DNA from: JAGLQA01 sp023135565
GTDB taxonomy: Bacteria; Acidobacteriota; Aminicenantia; UBA2199
DNA length: 9,628 nucleotides
Assembly (NCBI GenBank): GCA_030639305.1
Contig: DAOWCY010000243.1
Location: 1-9,628 of the forward strand
Direction: 5' to 3'
Shown in pieces: positions 1-6,080 of this stretch (position 1 is the first letter of the stretch; each line of letters opens with the position of its first letter). The position numbers and the translations under genes were made by a program. The notes beneath the pieces are model-generated. The model ran no database searches. It was given only the letters and a program-made list of their open reading frames with translations, and had not been told where the DNA came from.

Positions 1-6
1 GTTTTT

Positions 7-19
7 GGCCGCCGGAGGC
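7..19. repeat. GC-rich repeat fragment downstream of fhs
   Basis: These 13 bases (GGCCGCCGGAGGC) are the exact reverse complement of bases 7280-7292 in the phosphatase-thiI spacer, and the 11-base core also occurs at 7245-7255. The fragment lies 22 bases past the fhs stop codon, so another member of the repeat family probably starts here and continues beyond the left edge. No clear intrinsic terminator for fhs is visible in the first 40 bases. Confidence 0.6.
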
Positions 20-40
20 ACATTTTTTGCTGCCACTCCC

Positions 41-1690
41 CTACGACAGGCCGGTGATATAATGACCGGAACTGTCGATGTCGATACCTTCCGCGGAAGG
101 CACCCTGGGCAGCCCGGGCATCAACATAATATCACCGGAAATGGGAATCAAATACCCGGCTCCATGCGCTATGTTTATCTCGTTAATGTTCAAACGCCAA
201 CCAGTCGGCACATTTAACTTCTTCTTGTTGTCCGAAAGAGACAACGGCGTCTTGGCTATACAAACCGGCATCTCCTGTAAACCCAATTTCTTGATCAGCT
301 TCAACTTTTTCTTGGCGTCCCAGGAAAAAATCACCCCGTCAGCTCCGTAAATATTCTTCGCTACTTTCTCTATTTTTTCTTCTACCGAATCTTTTAAATC
401 ATATGTTCTTTCAAAAACACCGTCCGAATTATCCGCTGCCGCTACTACTTTCTCAGCAAAATCCATACAGCCGGCCCCGCCTTCGGCAAAACCTTTACTT
501 ATGGCCGCGACAGCGCCTTTTCCTTCACTGTATTTTTGAATCATATCTATTTCTTCCGCTTTGTCGTCGTTGAATACATTAATAGCTACCACCGGTTGAA
601 AACCGAAATTTTTCACATTATCTATGTGCTTGCCTAAATTCGCCAGCCCTACTTTTAATGCTTCCGGGTTTTTGCCGCCCTGGTGTTTTAAAGCTCTCAC
701 CGTAGCCACGATGACTACCGCATGAATCTTATAATCGGCAAACCGGGAAACTAAGTTGGCGAATTTTTCAAAGCCCAAATCGGAACCGAAACCACACTCG
801 GTGACTACATAATCGCTTAATTTTAAGGCCAGTTTGGTAGCCATAATGCTGTTAGTACCGAAAGAAATATTCGCAAAAGGGCCGCTGTGGATAAACGCCG
901 GGGTGTGCTCTATGGTTTGCACTAAATTGGGTTTTATGGCCTCGCGCATCACCGTAGTCATGGCGCCGCAAACCCGGAAATCTTTAGCAAACACCGGGGT
1001 ATCTTTGCGGGTGAAACCCACCAGGATATTGCCGAATTTTTCTTTCATGTCGTCTAAACCCCGCGCTGTGGTGAGGATAGCCATGATTTCCGAAGCAGCG
1101 GAAATAATAAAATTATCTTCCCTGGGGTAGCCCTGGGTTTTGCCGCCCATGCCCACCACGATGTTTCTCAGGCTGCGGTCGTTCATATCCATGGCCCTTG
1201 TCCAGACAATCTTCCGGGTATCGAGACCTAACTCGTTAGAAAAGTGCATATAGTTGTCCACCACCCCGGAAAGCAGGTTGTTGGCCGTAGTCACGGCGTG
1301 GATATCGCCGGTAAAGTGCAAGTTGATATCTTCCATAGGCAGCACCTGGGAATAGCCGCCGCCAGCCGCGCCGCCCTTCATACCGAACACCGGTCCTAAT
1401 GAAGGTTCGCGCAGGGCAACGATAGACTTTTTGCCGATTTTATTGATGCCCATGGAGAGGCCGATAGAAGTAGTGGTTTTGCCTTCGCCGTATTTTGTCG
1501 GCGTGATGGCGGTAACAACGATCAGCTTGCCATCTTTTTTTTCTTTTAACCTGTCTAAAATGCGCAGTGAGACTTTGCTTTTAAAATTGCCGAAAGGCCA
1601 AAACTCATCCTTTTTTATGCCTAATTTATCTTTGATCTCTTCGATGTTGAGTAATTTTTTCTCCCTGGAAATTTCGATATCGCTTTTCAT
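41..1690 (-). CDS. fhs: Formate--tetrahydrofolate ligase
   Basis: Makes 10-formyltetrahydrofolate from formate, tetrahydrofolate and ATP in the cytoplasm; it feeds purine and formyl-Met-tRNA synthesis and is the entry step of the methyl branch of the Wood-Ljungdahl pathway. The 549-residue protein matches the family's usual length (about 555). Visible motifs are the ATP-binding P-loop TPTKYGEGKTTT (residues 63-74), the glycine-rich family signature GMKGGAAGGGY (103-113) and the second signature VATVRALKHQGG (328-339). The C-terminus ends GLS where many homologues end GLF. The ATG is supported by an AGGAGGT ribosome binding site at 1699-1705 and a consensus promoter upstream. No other folate gene (folD, fchA, metF) is adjacent, so its role here, biosynthetic or acetogenic, cannot be read from context. 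Product assignment is very secure. Confidence 0.98.
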   Translation of the reverse strand: MKSDIEISREKKLLNIEEIKDKLGIKKDEFWPFGNFKSKVSLRILDRLKEKKDGKLIVVTAITPTKYGEGKTTTSIGLSMGINKIGKKSIVALREPSLGPVFGMKGGAAGGGYSQVLPMEDINLHFTGDIHAVTTANNLLSGVVDNYMHFSNELGLDTRKIVWTRAMDMNDRSLRNIVVGMGGKTQGYPREDNFIISAASEIMAILTTARGLDDMKEKFGNILVGFTRKDTPVFAKDFRVCGAMTTVMREAIKPNLVQTIEHTPAFIHSGPFANISFGTNSIMATKLALKLSDYVVTECGFGSDLGFEKFANLVSRFADYKIHAVVIVATVRALKHQGGKNPEALKVGLANLGKHIDNVKNFGFQPVVAINVFNDDKAEEIDMIQKYSEGKGAVAAISKGFAEGGAGCMDFAEKVVAAADNSDGVFERTYDLKDSVEEKIEKVAKNIYGADGVIFSWDAKKKLKLIKKLGLQEMPVCIAKTPLSLSDNKKKLNVPTGWRLNINEINIAHGAGYLIPISGDIMLMPGLPRVPSAEGIDIDSSGHYITGLS

Positions 1691-1739
1691 AGTGAGTTAC
1701 CTCCTGTAAGATTCGTTTATAATTTTTTAATAATAAGTA

Positions 1740-1768
1740 ATAGTAGCAATTGAAGAAACCATTGTCAA
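1740..1768 (-). promoter_or_regulatory. fhs promoter, sigma-70 type
   Basis: On the minus strand, TTGACA (1763-1768) is followed by a 17-base spacer and TACTAT (1740-1745). Transcription would start near 1733, giving a leader of about 40 bases before the fhs ATG. The near-consensus elements suggest strong constitutive expression, and the leader is too short for a tetrahydrofolate riboswitch. Confidence 0.85.
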
Positions 1769-1925
1769 GTCCGCGGAGAGATGCTGAAATTCCCATCAAA
1801 ATGCGAAAACCTCTGTGCAGCCTACGTAAATCGGCTAAATTGTTTCCTGGAACTTATAGCTAATCCCTACAGGAATGTAAATTCTAATTTTTTCGACATC
1901 GGGTTTTAGCGCCCTCTCATAGGCT
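1769..1925. other. Non-coding spacer upstream of the fhs promoter
   Basis: This is the unique part of the 365-base leuS-fhs spacer. I recognise no gene in it. It holds short inverted repeats, for example TCCTG/CAGGA around 1845-1874 and AGCC/GGCT around 1819-1836. A 42-codon plus-strand frame (1781-1909) lacks a properly spaced ribosome binding site and is not supported. It may be a decayed mobile-element end or an unstructured spacer. Confidence 0.4.
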
Positions 1926-1966
1926 CCCCGAGCCACGGGGTTGAACAAGTTTGATCAAAACTTTTG
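1926..1966. repeat. Palindromic repeat, copy B
   Basis: Plus-strand order: a hairpin CCCCG-AGCCA-CGGGG (1926-1940), then TTGAAC, then a 20-base AT-rich near-palindrome (1947-1966) identical to 7317-7336. The bases GGGGTTGAAC (1937-1946) recur in copy A at 2028-2037. Copy A looks like copy B with ten bases (AAGTTTGATC) removed before AAAACTTTT. It lies between leuS and fhs. Confidence 0.75.
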
Positions 1967-1989
1967 ATAATTTTAGAAACGCTAACATA

Positions 1990-2046
1990 CCCCTGCTGCG
2001 AAGCAGCTAAACGCTGCCCCACGCAGTGGGGTTGAACAAAACTTTT
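1990..2046. repeat. Palindromic repeat, copy A, after leuS
   Basis: Two hairpins in plus-strand order: GCTGC-GAA-GCAGC (1995-2007) and CCCCAC-GCA-GTGGGG (2017-2031), followed by TTGAACAAAACTTTT. Bases 1990-2033 align with 7368-7410 (copy D). It starts ten bases past the leuS stop. Neither hairpin has a T-run on the minus strand, so it is not a canonical terminator for leuS, although it may protect or process the 3' end. Confidence 0.75.
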
Positions 2047-2055
2047 CATGAGGGG

Positions 2056-4521
2056 CTAATTTATCAAATTCAAAATGCGGCCTTTGACATAAATGATTTT
2101 TCTTAAAGGGCCATCACCTACATGCTTCTTAATGCCGGGGTCGGCAAGAGCCTTTTCCAACGCTTCTTCCTGGTTGGCTTCGGGGGCAAGCTCGATACTG
2201 CCGCGCAGCTTGCCTTTTACCTGGACGCCGATGCGGATCTCTTCCTGTACGAGATACTGGGGATCATGCCGGGGCCACTGAGAATCGAATACCATCCCGG
2301 GAAGCCCCATACGCTCCCATAGCTCACAGGCAAAATGAGGAGCAAAAGGCGCTGTCAAAATTAAAAAATCCCGGAAGGTTTCTTTAGTGACACCTTCATC
2401 CTGTTGGGAAAGGGCATTGATAAATTCCATCAATGCAGAAACCACGGTGTTGAATTTAAAATATTCCATGCGCTCACTGACATCATGAATGAGTCGGTGC
2501 CGCAGCCGGGTTACAGCCGGTGTCTCCTCCGCGCTGAACGAATCCGCGCTTAAATGACGGTGAATGCTGTCCCAGGCCTTTTTCAAAAACCGGGAAATAC
2601 CGATGATGCCGGAATCGGACCATTCGCTGTCTAAATCCGGGGGGCCGATAAAAAGCTCATACAAACGTAGCGAATCGGCGCCGTATTCGGCGATGATTTT
2701 ATCAGGACTGACAACATTGCCTTTGGATTTGGACATCTTCTCGATCTTGCCGGTTTTTTCGCTCATGCGGGTCACCATGCCGATGCAAAAGAGCTTCTTA
2801 AAAGGTTCATCGAAGGCAACCACGCCGATGTCATACAAAAATTTTATATAAAAACGGGAATAAAGCAAATGCAGGATAGCATGTTCGATGCCGCCTACAT
2901 ACTGGTCTACGGGCATCCAGGCGCTGCCGCTTTCGGGGTCGAACAGGCCCTTCTCATAACCGGGGCTGATGTAACGGAGAAAATACCAACAGGATCCGGC
3001 CCACTGCGGCATGGTGTTGGTCTCCCGCTTCGCCGCGCCGCCGCACTGCGGACAAGAAACATTGACCCAATCTTCGATGGCGGTGAGAGGCGATTCCCCG
3101 GTGCCGGTGGGTTCGTATTTTTCTACCCGGGGTAGTTCTACGGGCAGCTCTTCTTCCGGTACAGGCACTTCGCCGCATTTGTCGCAGAGCACGATGGGGA
3201 TGGGTTCGCCCCAATAACGCTGCCGCGAAAACACCCAATCCCTGAGCTTATAATTGACCTGGAAGCGGCCTAAGCCTTTCTCTTCCAAATCGCGGGTGAT
3301 TTTCTCTTTGCCGGGGGTGCTGCCCATGCCGGTATATTCACCGCTGTTGATCATCTTGCCGTCGCCGATATGGGCTTCCAGCAAGTTACCGTTTTTGTCT
3401 TTTTTGGCTTCCGGGTTGGAGATCACTTCGATGATTTGCAGGTCGAATTTTTGGGCAAATTCGAAATCCCTTTCGTCATGGGCGGGCACAGCCATAATCG
3501 CGCCGGTGCCGTAACTCATCAATACATAATCGGAAATCCAAACGGGAATTTTTCCCCCGTTGACCGGGTTAACGGCATAAGCGCCGGTAAAAACCCCGCT
3601 TTTATCCTTTTCTAAGGCGCTGCGCTGCAGGTCGGATTTATTGCGGGCGTCTTTCGTGTAACGGGTGACGGCTTCTTTTTGCTGCGCGGAGGTTATTTCC
3701 TTTACCAGGGAGTGCTCCGGGGCCAGCACCATATAAGTAGCGCCGAAAAGTGTGTCGGGCCGGGTAGTAAACACAGGCACGTCGAATTCTTTGCCGTCTA
3801 AAGCGGAGATCATTTTAAAATGAACTTCCGCTCCTTCACTGCGGCCGATCCAGTTTCTCTGTAGTATTTTGACTTTCTCCGGCCATTCTAATTTATCTAA
3901 GTCGTTCAGCAGCCTTTCGGCGTATTCGGTTATCCGCAGCATCCACTGCATCAGGTCTTTTTGGGTCACCTGGGAACCGCAACGTTCACAGCAGCCGTTG
4001 ACTACTTCTTCGTTGGAGATGCCGGTTTTGCAACTGTCGCACCAGTTGATGGGCACCATTTTCCGGTAGGCCAGTCCTTCTTTAAACATGCGCAGGAAAA
4101 TCCACTGGGTCCATTTGTAATATTCCGGTTCAGCGGTGCTGATCTCCCGGGACCAGTCGTACATGCAGCCGAATTCTTTCAACTGCCGGGTGAAATTTTC
4201 CACGTTCTTTTTCACACAAACGCTGGGGTGGATTTGTTTTTTGATGGCGTCATTTTCAGCCGGCAGGCCGAAGGCGTCCCAGCCCATGGGGTGCAGCAAA
4301 TTAAATCCCTGCATCTTTTTATAGCGACTCCAGGCATCGCTCAACACATAACCGCGTGGATGCCCTACATGCAGGCCGCTGCCGCTGGGATAGGGGAACA
4401 TATCTAAACAATAGTATTTATTTTCGGTCTGGTTTGTATCGCAGCGGTGCATGCCTTTTTCTTCCCAGAGGTCACGCCATTTTTTTTCATATTCTACCGG
4501 TCTGAACTTATTGTCGCTCAT
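2056..4521 (-). CDS. leuS: Leucyl-tRNA synthetase
   Basis: Class I aminoacyl-tRNA synthetase that charges tRNA-Leu and edits mischarged tRNA. The 821-residue protein shows the class I HIGH-type motif HVGH (51-54), a four-cysteine zinc site (C161, C164, C178, C181), the CP1 editing domain with TTRPDT and the GTGAIMAVPAHDERDFEFA block, a second Cys-rich ribbon (CDKCG...CPQCG), KMSKS (595-599) and a C-terminal anticodon-binding region. The frame is open to a GTG at 4590, but the ATG at 4521 is preferred: it has AAGGAG at 4531-4536 nine bases upstream and begins MSDNKFRPVEYEKKW, which fits family N-termini. The gene has its own promoter and a leader of about 170 bases. The stop is TAG, and palindromic repeats follow it. 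Product assignment is very secure. Confidence 0.98.
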   Translation of the reverse strand: MSDNKFRPVEYEKKWRDLWEEKGMHRCDTNQTENKYYCLDMFPYPSGSGLHVGHPRGYVLSDAWSRYKKMQGFNLLHPMGWDAFGLPAENDAIKKQIHPSVCVKKNVENFTRQLKEFGCMYDWSREISTAEPEYYKWTQWIFLRMFKEGLAYRKMVPINWCDSCKTGISNEEVVNGCCERCGSQVTQKDLMQWMLRITEYAERLLNDLDKLEWPEKVKILQRNWIGRSEGAEVHFKMISALDGKEFDVPVFTTRPDTLFGATYMVLAPEHSLVKEITSAQQKEAVTRYTKDARNKSDLQRSALEKDKSGVFTGAYAVNPVNGGKIPVWISDYVLMSYGTGAIMAVPAHDERDFEFAQKFDLQIIEVISNPEAKKDKNGNLLEAHIGDGKMINSGEYTGMGSTPGKEKITRDLEEKGLGRFQVNYKLRDWVFSRQRYWGEPIPIVLCDKCGEVPVPEEELPVELPRVEKYEPTGTGESPLTAIEDWVNVSCPQCGGAAKRETNTMPQWAGSCWYFLRYISPGYEKGLFDPESGSAWMPVDQYVGGIEHAILHLLYSRFYIKFLYDIGVVAFDEPFKKLFCIGMVTRMSEKTGKIEKMSKSKGNVVSPDKIIAEYGADSLRLYELFIGPPDLDSEWSDSGIIGISRFLKKAWDSIHRHLSADSFSAEETPAVTRLRHRLIHDVSERMEYFKFNTVVSALMEFINALSQQDEGVTKETFRDFLILTAPFAPHFACELWERMGLPGMVFDSQWPRHDPQYLVQEEIRIGVQVKGKLRGSIELAPEANQEEALEKALADPGIKKHVGDGPLRKIIYVKGRILNLIN

Positions 4522-4530
4522 AAAAATATA

Positions 4531-4553
4531 CTCCTTGTGCCGCTGCATGGCGG
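4531..4553 (-). promoter_or_regulatory. leuS ribosome binding site with small hairpin
   Basis: AAGGAG (4531-4536) lies nine bases before the ATG at 4521. Three bases further upstream is a four-pair hairpin, CCGC-CATGCA-GCGG (4540-4553, minus strand). The ribosome binding site decides the start codon against the longer GTG frame. Confidence 0.7.
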
Positions 4554-4586
4554 TAATGAACAACATGTCGTGCATATTTCGAGTTC

Positions 4587-4652
4587 CCACCGCCAGGTGG
4601 CTTTTTTTTCAAGTTTTGTCTTGAAAAAAACACTGTTAACTATTACTGTTAA
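4587..4652 (-). promoter_or_regulatory. Stacked inverted and direct repeats in the leuS leader
   Basis: In transcription order this segment holds a direct repeat of TTAACAGT with 13-base period (4652-4645 and 4639-4632), a perfect 11-pair AT-rich inverted repeat with 6-base loop (arms 4603-4613 and 4620-4630, core CAAG/CTTG), and a GC hairpin CCACC-TGGC-GGTGG (4587-4600). The A-tract of the second arm abuts the GC hairpin. In a leader between a promoter and a synthetase gene this could control expression, but no known riboswitch or T-box consensus is recognisable. Confidence 0.5.
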
Positions 4653-4700
4653 GTTTGTTTCGATCTATAAATGCGGTGCGGCAATCTGCTAAAAATGATT

Positions 4701-4728
4701 ATTTTAACCGATTTTTTTAAAATAGCAA
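4701..4728 (-). promoter_or_regulatory. Probable leuS promoter
   Basis: On the minus strand, TTGCTA (4723-4728) and TAAAAT (4701-4706) are separated by 16 bases. Transcription would start near 4694, giving a leader of about 173 bases before leuS. The match is moderate. The spacer also holds AT-rich sequence, so other promoters are possible. Confidence 0.55.
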
Positions 4729-4814
4729 GGGACAAAACAAATTAAATTTTCAAACTCCAGTTTACATCCGGAACCGGGAATTACTAAAAGCCTAATGCCG
4801 AATGCTCGAAACAG

Positions 4815-5588
4815 TTATGGGGTTTGGACACTGCTTGCTTTCTGGCAGCGGTCTAAATGTTCGCAGTAGCCGCAGAAGAAACTTTCATTTTTATAAAAAA
4901 CCCCGCTGCTGATATTCTCAGTCACGTACTTTAGTACGCCGAACATTTTGTCTATATCGAAATCGCAGGCATTCCTGGATACCAATTGGTTTCTTATATT
5001 GGATGCGCCCTTTGCATAGACGATGCGGAACTTTAACTGCGTGATCACATCGCCGAAAGATTTCTCAAACAGGTATTTATAAATGACCATCTGTAGGTAA
5101 GAATTATTTATTTTCTCTTTTGTCCATTTTGTCGTGGTGGTCTTAAAATCAGTGATACTAAAGTCTTTTTCCACTAAGTCGATGATACCTTTTAATTTGA
5201 TGCCGAGCCCGGGCAGTTCAACTTCCAATTCCTCTTCCACCATCAGCGGGTCGATGGCATTGGCAATTTCTCTCAAAAAATGTTTTACAAAAGCAAGCCC
5301 TCTTTTTTCAACATCTGCGGACGGCATCACCCAGACGATATCATAATCGTCCTGCAAAGATAGAAATTTGTCGTCGAACACCTGCAGGACACTATCTTTT
5401 GTCTGTTCCCGGCCGGCGATCCTTTCTTTTAGAAAATGCTCCGCCACGGCATGGAAAACCATTCCTAAGAAAACCTTATCATTTATAGGGGCGGGGATTT
5501 TTTCCACATAGGTATAGTAATATTTTTGCGGACAGATTTGATACAGTTTCACCTGGTTATATGAGATATAACCCCTGGGAAGGTTCAT
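4815..5588 (-). CDS. PD-(D/E)XK nuclease, RecB/Cas4-like, with Fe-S cysteines
   Basis: A 257-residue stand-alone member of the RecB/AddB/Cas4-like nuclease family (PDDEXK_1 type), expected to cut or resect DNA with Mg or Mn. Visible residues: the N-terminal SYNQVKLYQICPQKYYY block with C19, H46 (FHAVAEHF), D137 (GIIDLV), D147 and K149 (ITDFKT), and the QxxxY helix (Q166, Y170). Three C-terminal cysteines (C239, C242, C248) with C19 make the four-cysteine pattern that holds a 4Fe-4S cluster in AddB and Cas4. There is no helicase domain and no cas gene or CRISPR array in the window. The ATG is fixed by an in-frame stop two codons upstream; the ribosome binding site is weak. It lies 51 bases after rpsT, behind a terminator, so expression may be low or from readthrough. 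The family is clear; the biological role (repair, defence, other) is unknown. Confidence 0.88.
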   Translation of the reverse strand: MNLPRGYISYNQVKLYQICPQKYYYTYVEKIPAPINDKVFLGMVFHAVAEHFLKERIAGREQTKDSVLQVFDDKFLSLQDDYDIVWVMPSADVEKRGLAFVKHFLREIANAIDPLMVEEELEVELPGLGIKLKGIIDLVEKDFSITDFKTTTTKWTKEKINNSYLQMVIYKYLFEKSFGDVITQLKFRIVYAKGASNIRNQLVSRNACDFDIDKMFGVLKYVTENISSGVFYKNESFFCGYCEHLDRCQKASSVQTP

Positions 5589-5605
5589 GGATTACCACGC
5601 ACTTC

Positions 5606-5630
5606 AAAAAACGGGAAGAAGGGTTTCCCG
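5606..5630 (-). terminator. Intrinsic terminator after rpsT
   Basis: On the minus strand, CGGGAA (5630-5625), a 7-base loop and TTCCCG (5617-5612) are followed directly by six T residues (5611-5606). It starts ten bases beyond the rpsT stop. An overlapping stem CCCGG-CGA-CCGGG can form just upstream and might compete with it. It would separate rpsT from the nuclease gene. Confidence 0.8.
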
Positions 5631-5639
5631 GTCGCCGGG

Positions 5640-5912
5640 TTAAACCGCTGCACTTGATCTATTCATCAAAAGAGACAGTCTTGATTTATACCTGGAACCG
5701 GTTTTTTTGTGAATCGTGCCTTTAATCACGGTCCTGTCGATTATAGACATCACTCCGGGGAACAGGTTTTTCGCCTCTTCCAGGTTCCCGGCGCTAACAG
5801 CTTTATTTAATGATTTTATCCTATTTCTCATTTTTGAGCGGTTCATCCGGTTAATCATTCGTTTCTTTTCGTCACGCAAATTTTTCTTTATAGCAGATTT
5901 ATGATTCGCCAT
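5640..5912 (-). CDS. rpsT: 30S ribosomal protein S20
   Basis: A 90-residue basic protein that binds 16S rRNA and helps assemble the small subunit. The start MANHKSAIKKNLRDEKKR and the conserved internal IKGTIHKKTGSRYKSRL region are typical of bS20, and the length is normal (about 85-90). The ATG has GGAGG at 5920-5924, five bases beyond AAAATGA-type spacing, and a near-consensus promoter directly upstream, giving a leader of only about 22 bases. An intrinsic terminator follows, so it is probably a single-gene transcript, as expected for this gene, which commonly stands apart from the large ribosomal operons. No unusual feature was seen. Confidence 0.98.
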   Translation of the reverse strand: MANHKSAIKKNLRDEKKRMINRMNRSKMRNRIKSLNKAVSAGNLEEAKNLFPGVMSIIDRTVIKGTIHKKTGSRYKSRLSLLMNRSSAAV

Positions 5913-5940
5913 TCATTTTCCTCCGAAAAGTGTAAGCTTT

Positions 5941-5969
5941 ATAATACAAAAAAAATGGGCTTTTGTCAA
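5941..5969 (-). promoter_or_regulatory. rpsT promoter, sigma-70 type
   Basis: On the minus strand, a perfect TTGACA (5964-5969) and TATTAT (5941-5946) are separated by 17 bases that include a run of eight T. Transcription would start near 5934. This is one of the strongest promoter matches in the window, as expected for a ribosomal protein gene. Confidence 0.9.
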
Positions 5970-6080
5970 CCCGGAAATTCATCAAAACCGACAATTATAT
6001 ATTTGGCCCACAGGTTTACACAAATTTTATAGTGAATCAGACCCGTTGTAGGGGCGTCTTCAATGTTCAACGACCGGCGT

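Noticed and set aside
1691..1739. Tetrahydrofolate riboswitch before fhs
   Set aside because: The leader predicted from the promoter is only about 40 bases, too short for that riboswitch, and no matching fold is seen.
1781..1909. 42-codon plus-strand frame in the leuS-fhs spacer
   Set aside because: The nearest purine-rich sequence is only two bases from the ATG, no promoter is visible and the product resembles nothing known to me.
1926..2046. tRNA-like sequence (GTTCAA next to hairpins)
   Set aside because: The GTTCAACCCC stretch recalls a T-arm, but there is no acceptor stem, anticodon arm or CCA-proximal pairing; it belongs to the repeat family.
3961..4407. 148-codon plus-strand frame
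   Set aside because: It lies wholly opposite leuS coding sequence, has no family features and reads as a shadow of the conserved synthetase.
4574..4588. T-box antiterminator motif in the leuS leader (GGTGGGAACTCG on the minus strand)
   Set aside because: It resembles the T-box core but mismatches the invariant TGGNACC at one base and others around it. I could not find a stem I with a leucine specifier or a terminator with a T-run.
4522..4590. Longer leuS start at the GTG at 4590
   Set aside because: The ATG at 4521 has a well-spaced AAGGAG and matches LeuRS N-termini; the extra 23 residues lie in the structured leader.
4587..4609. Plus-strand intrinsic terminator (CCACC-GCCA-GGTGG then eight T)
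   Set aside because: The shape is good, but no plus-strand gene reads toward it. It lies in the minus-strand leuS leader, so it is described there as a hairpin.
4815..5588. Cas4 of a CRISPR system
   Set aside because: The cysteine and nuclease motifs are Cas4-like, but there are no regularly spaced repeats and no cas1, cas2 or effector genes in the window.
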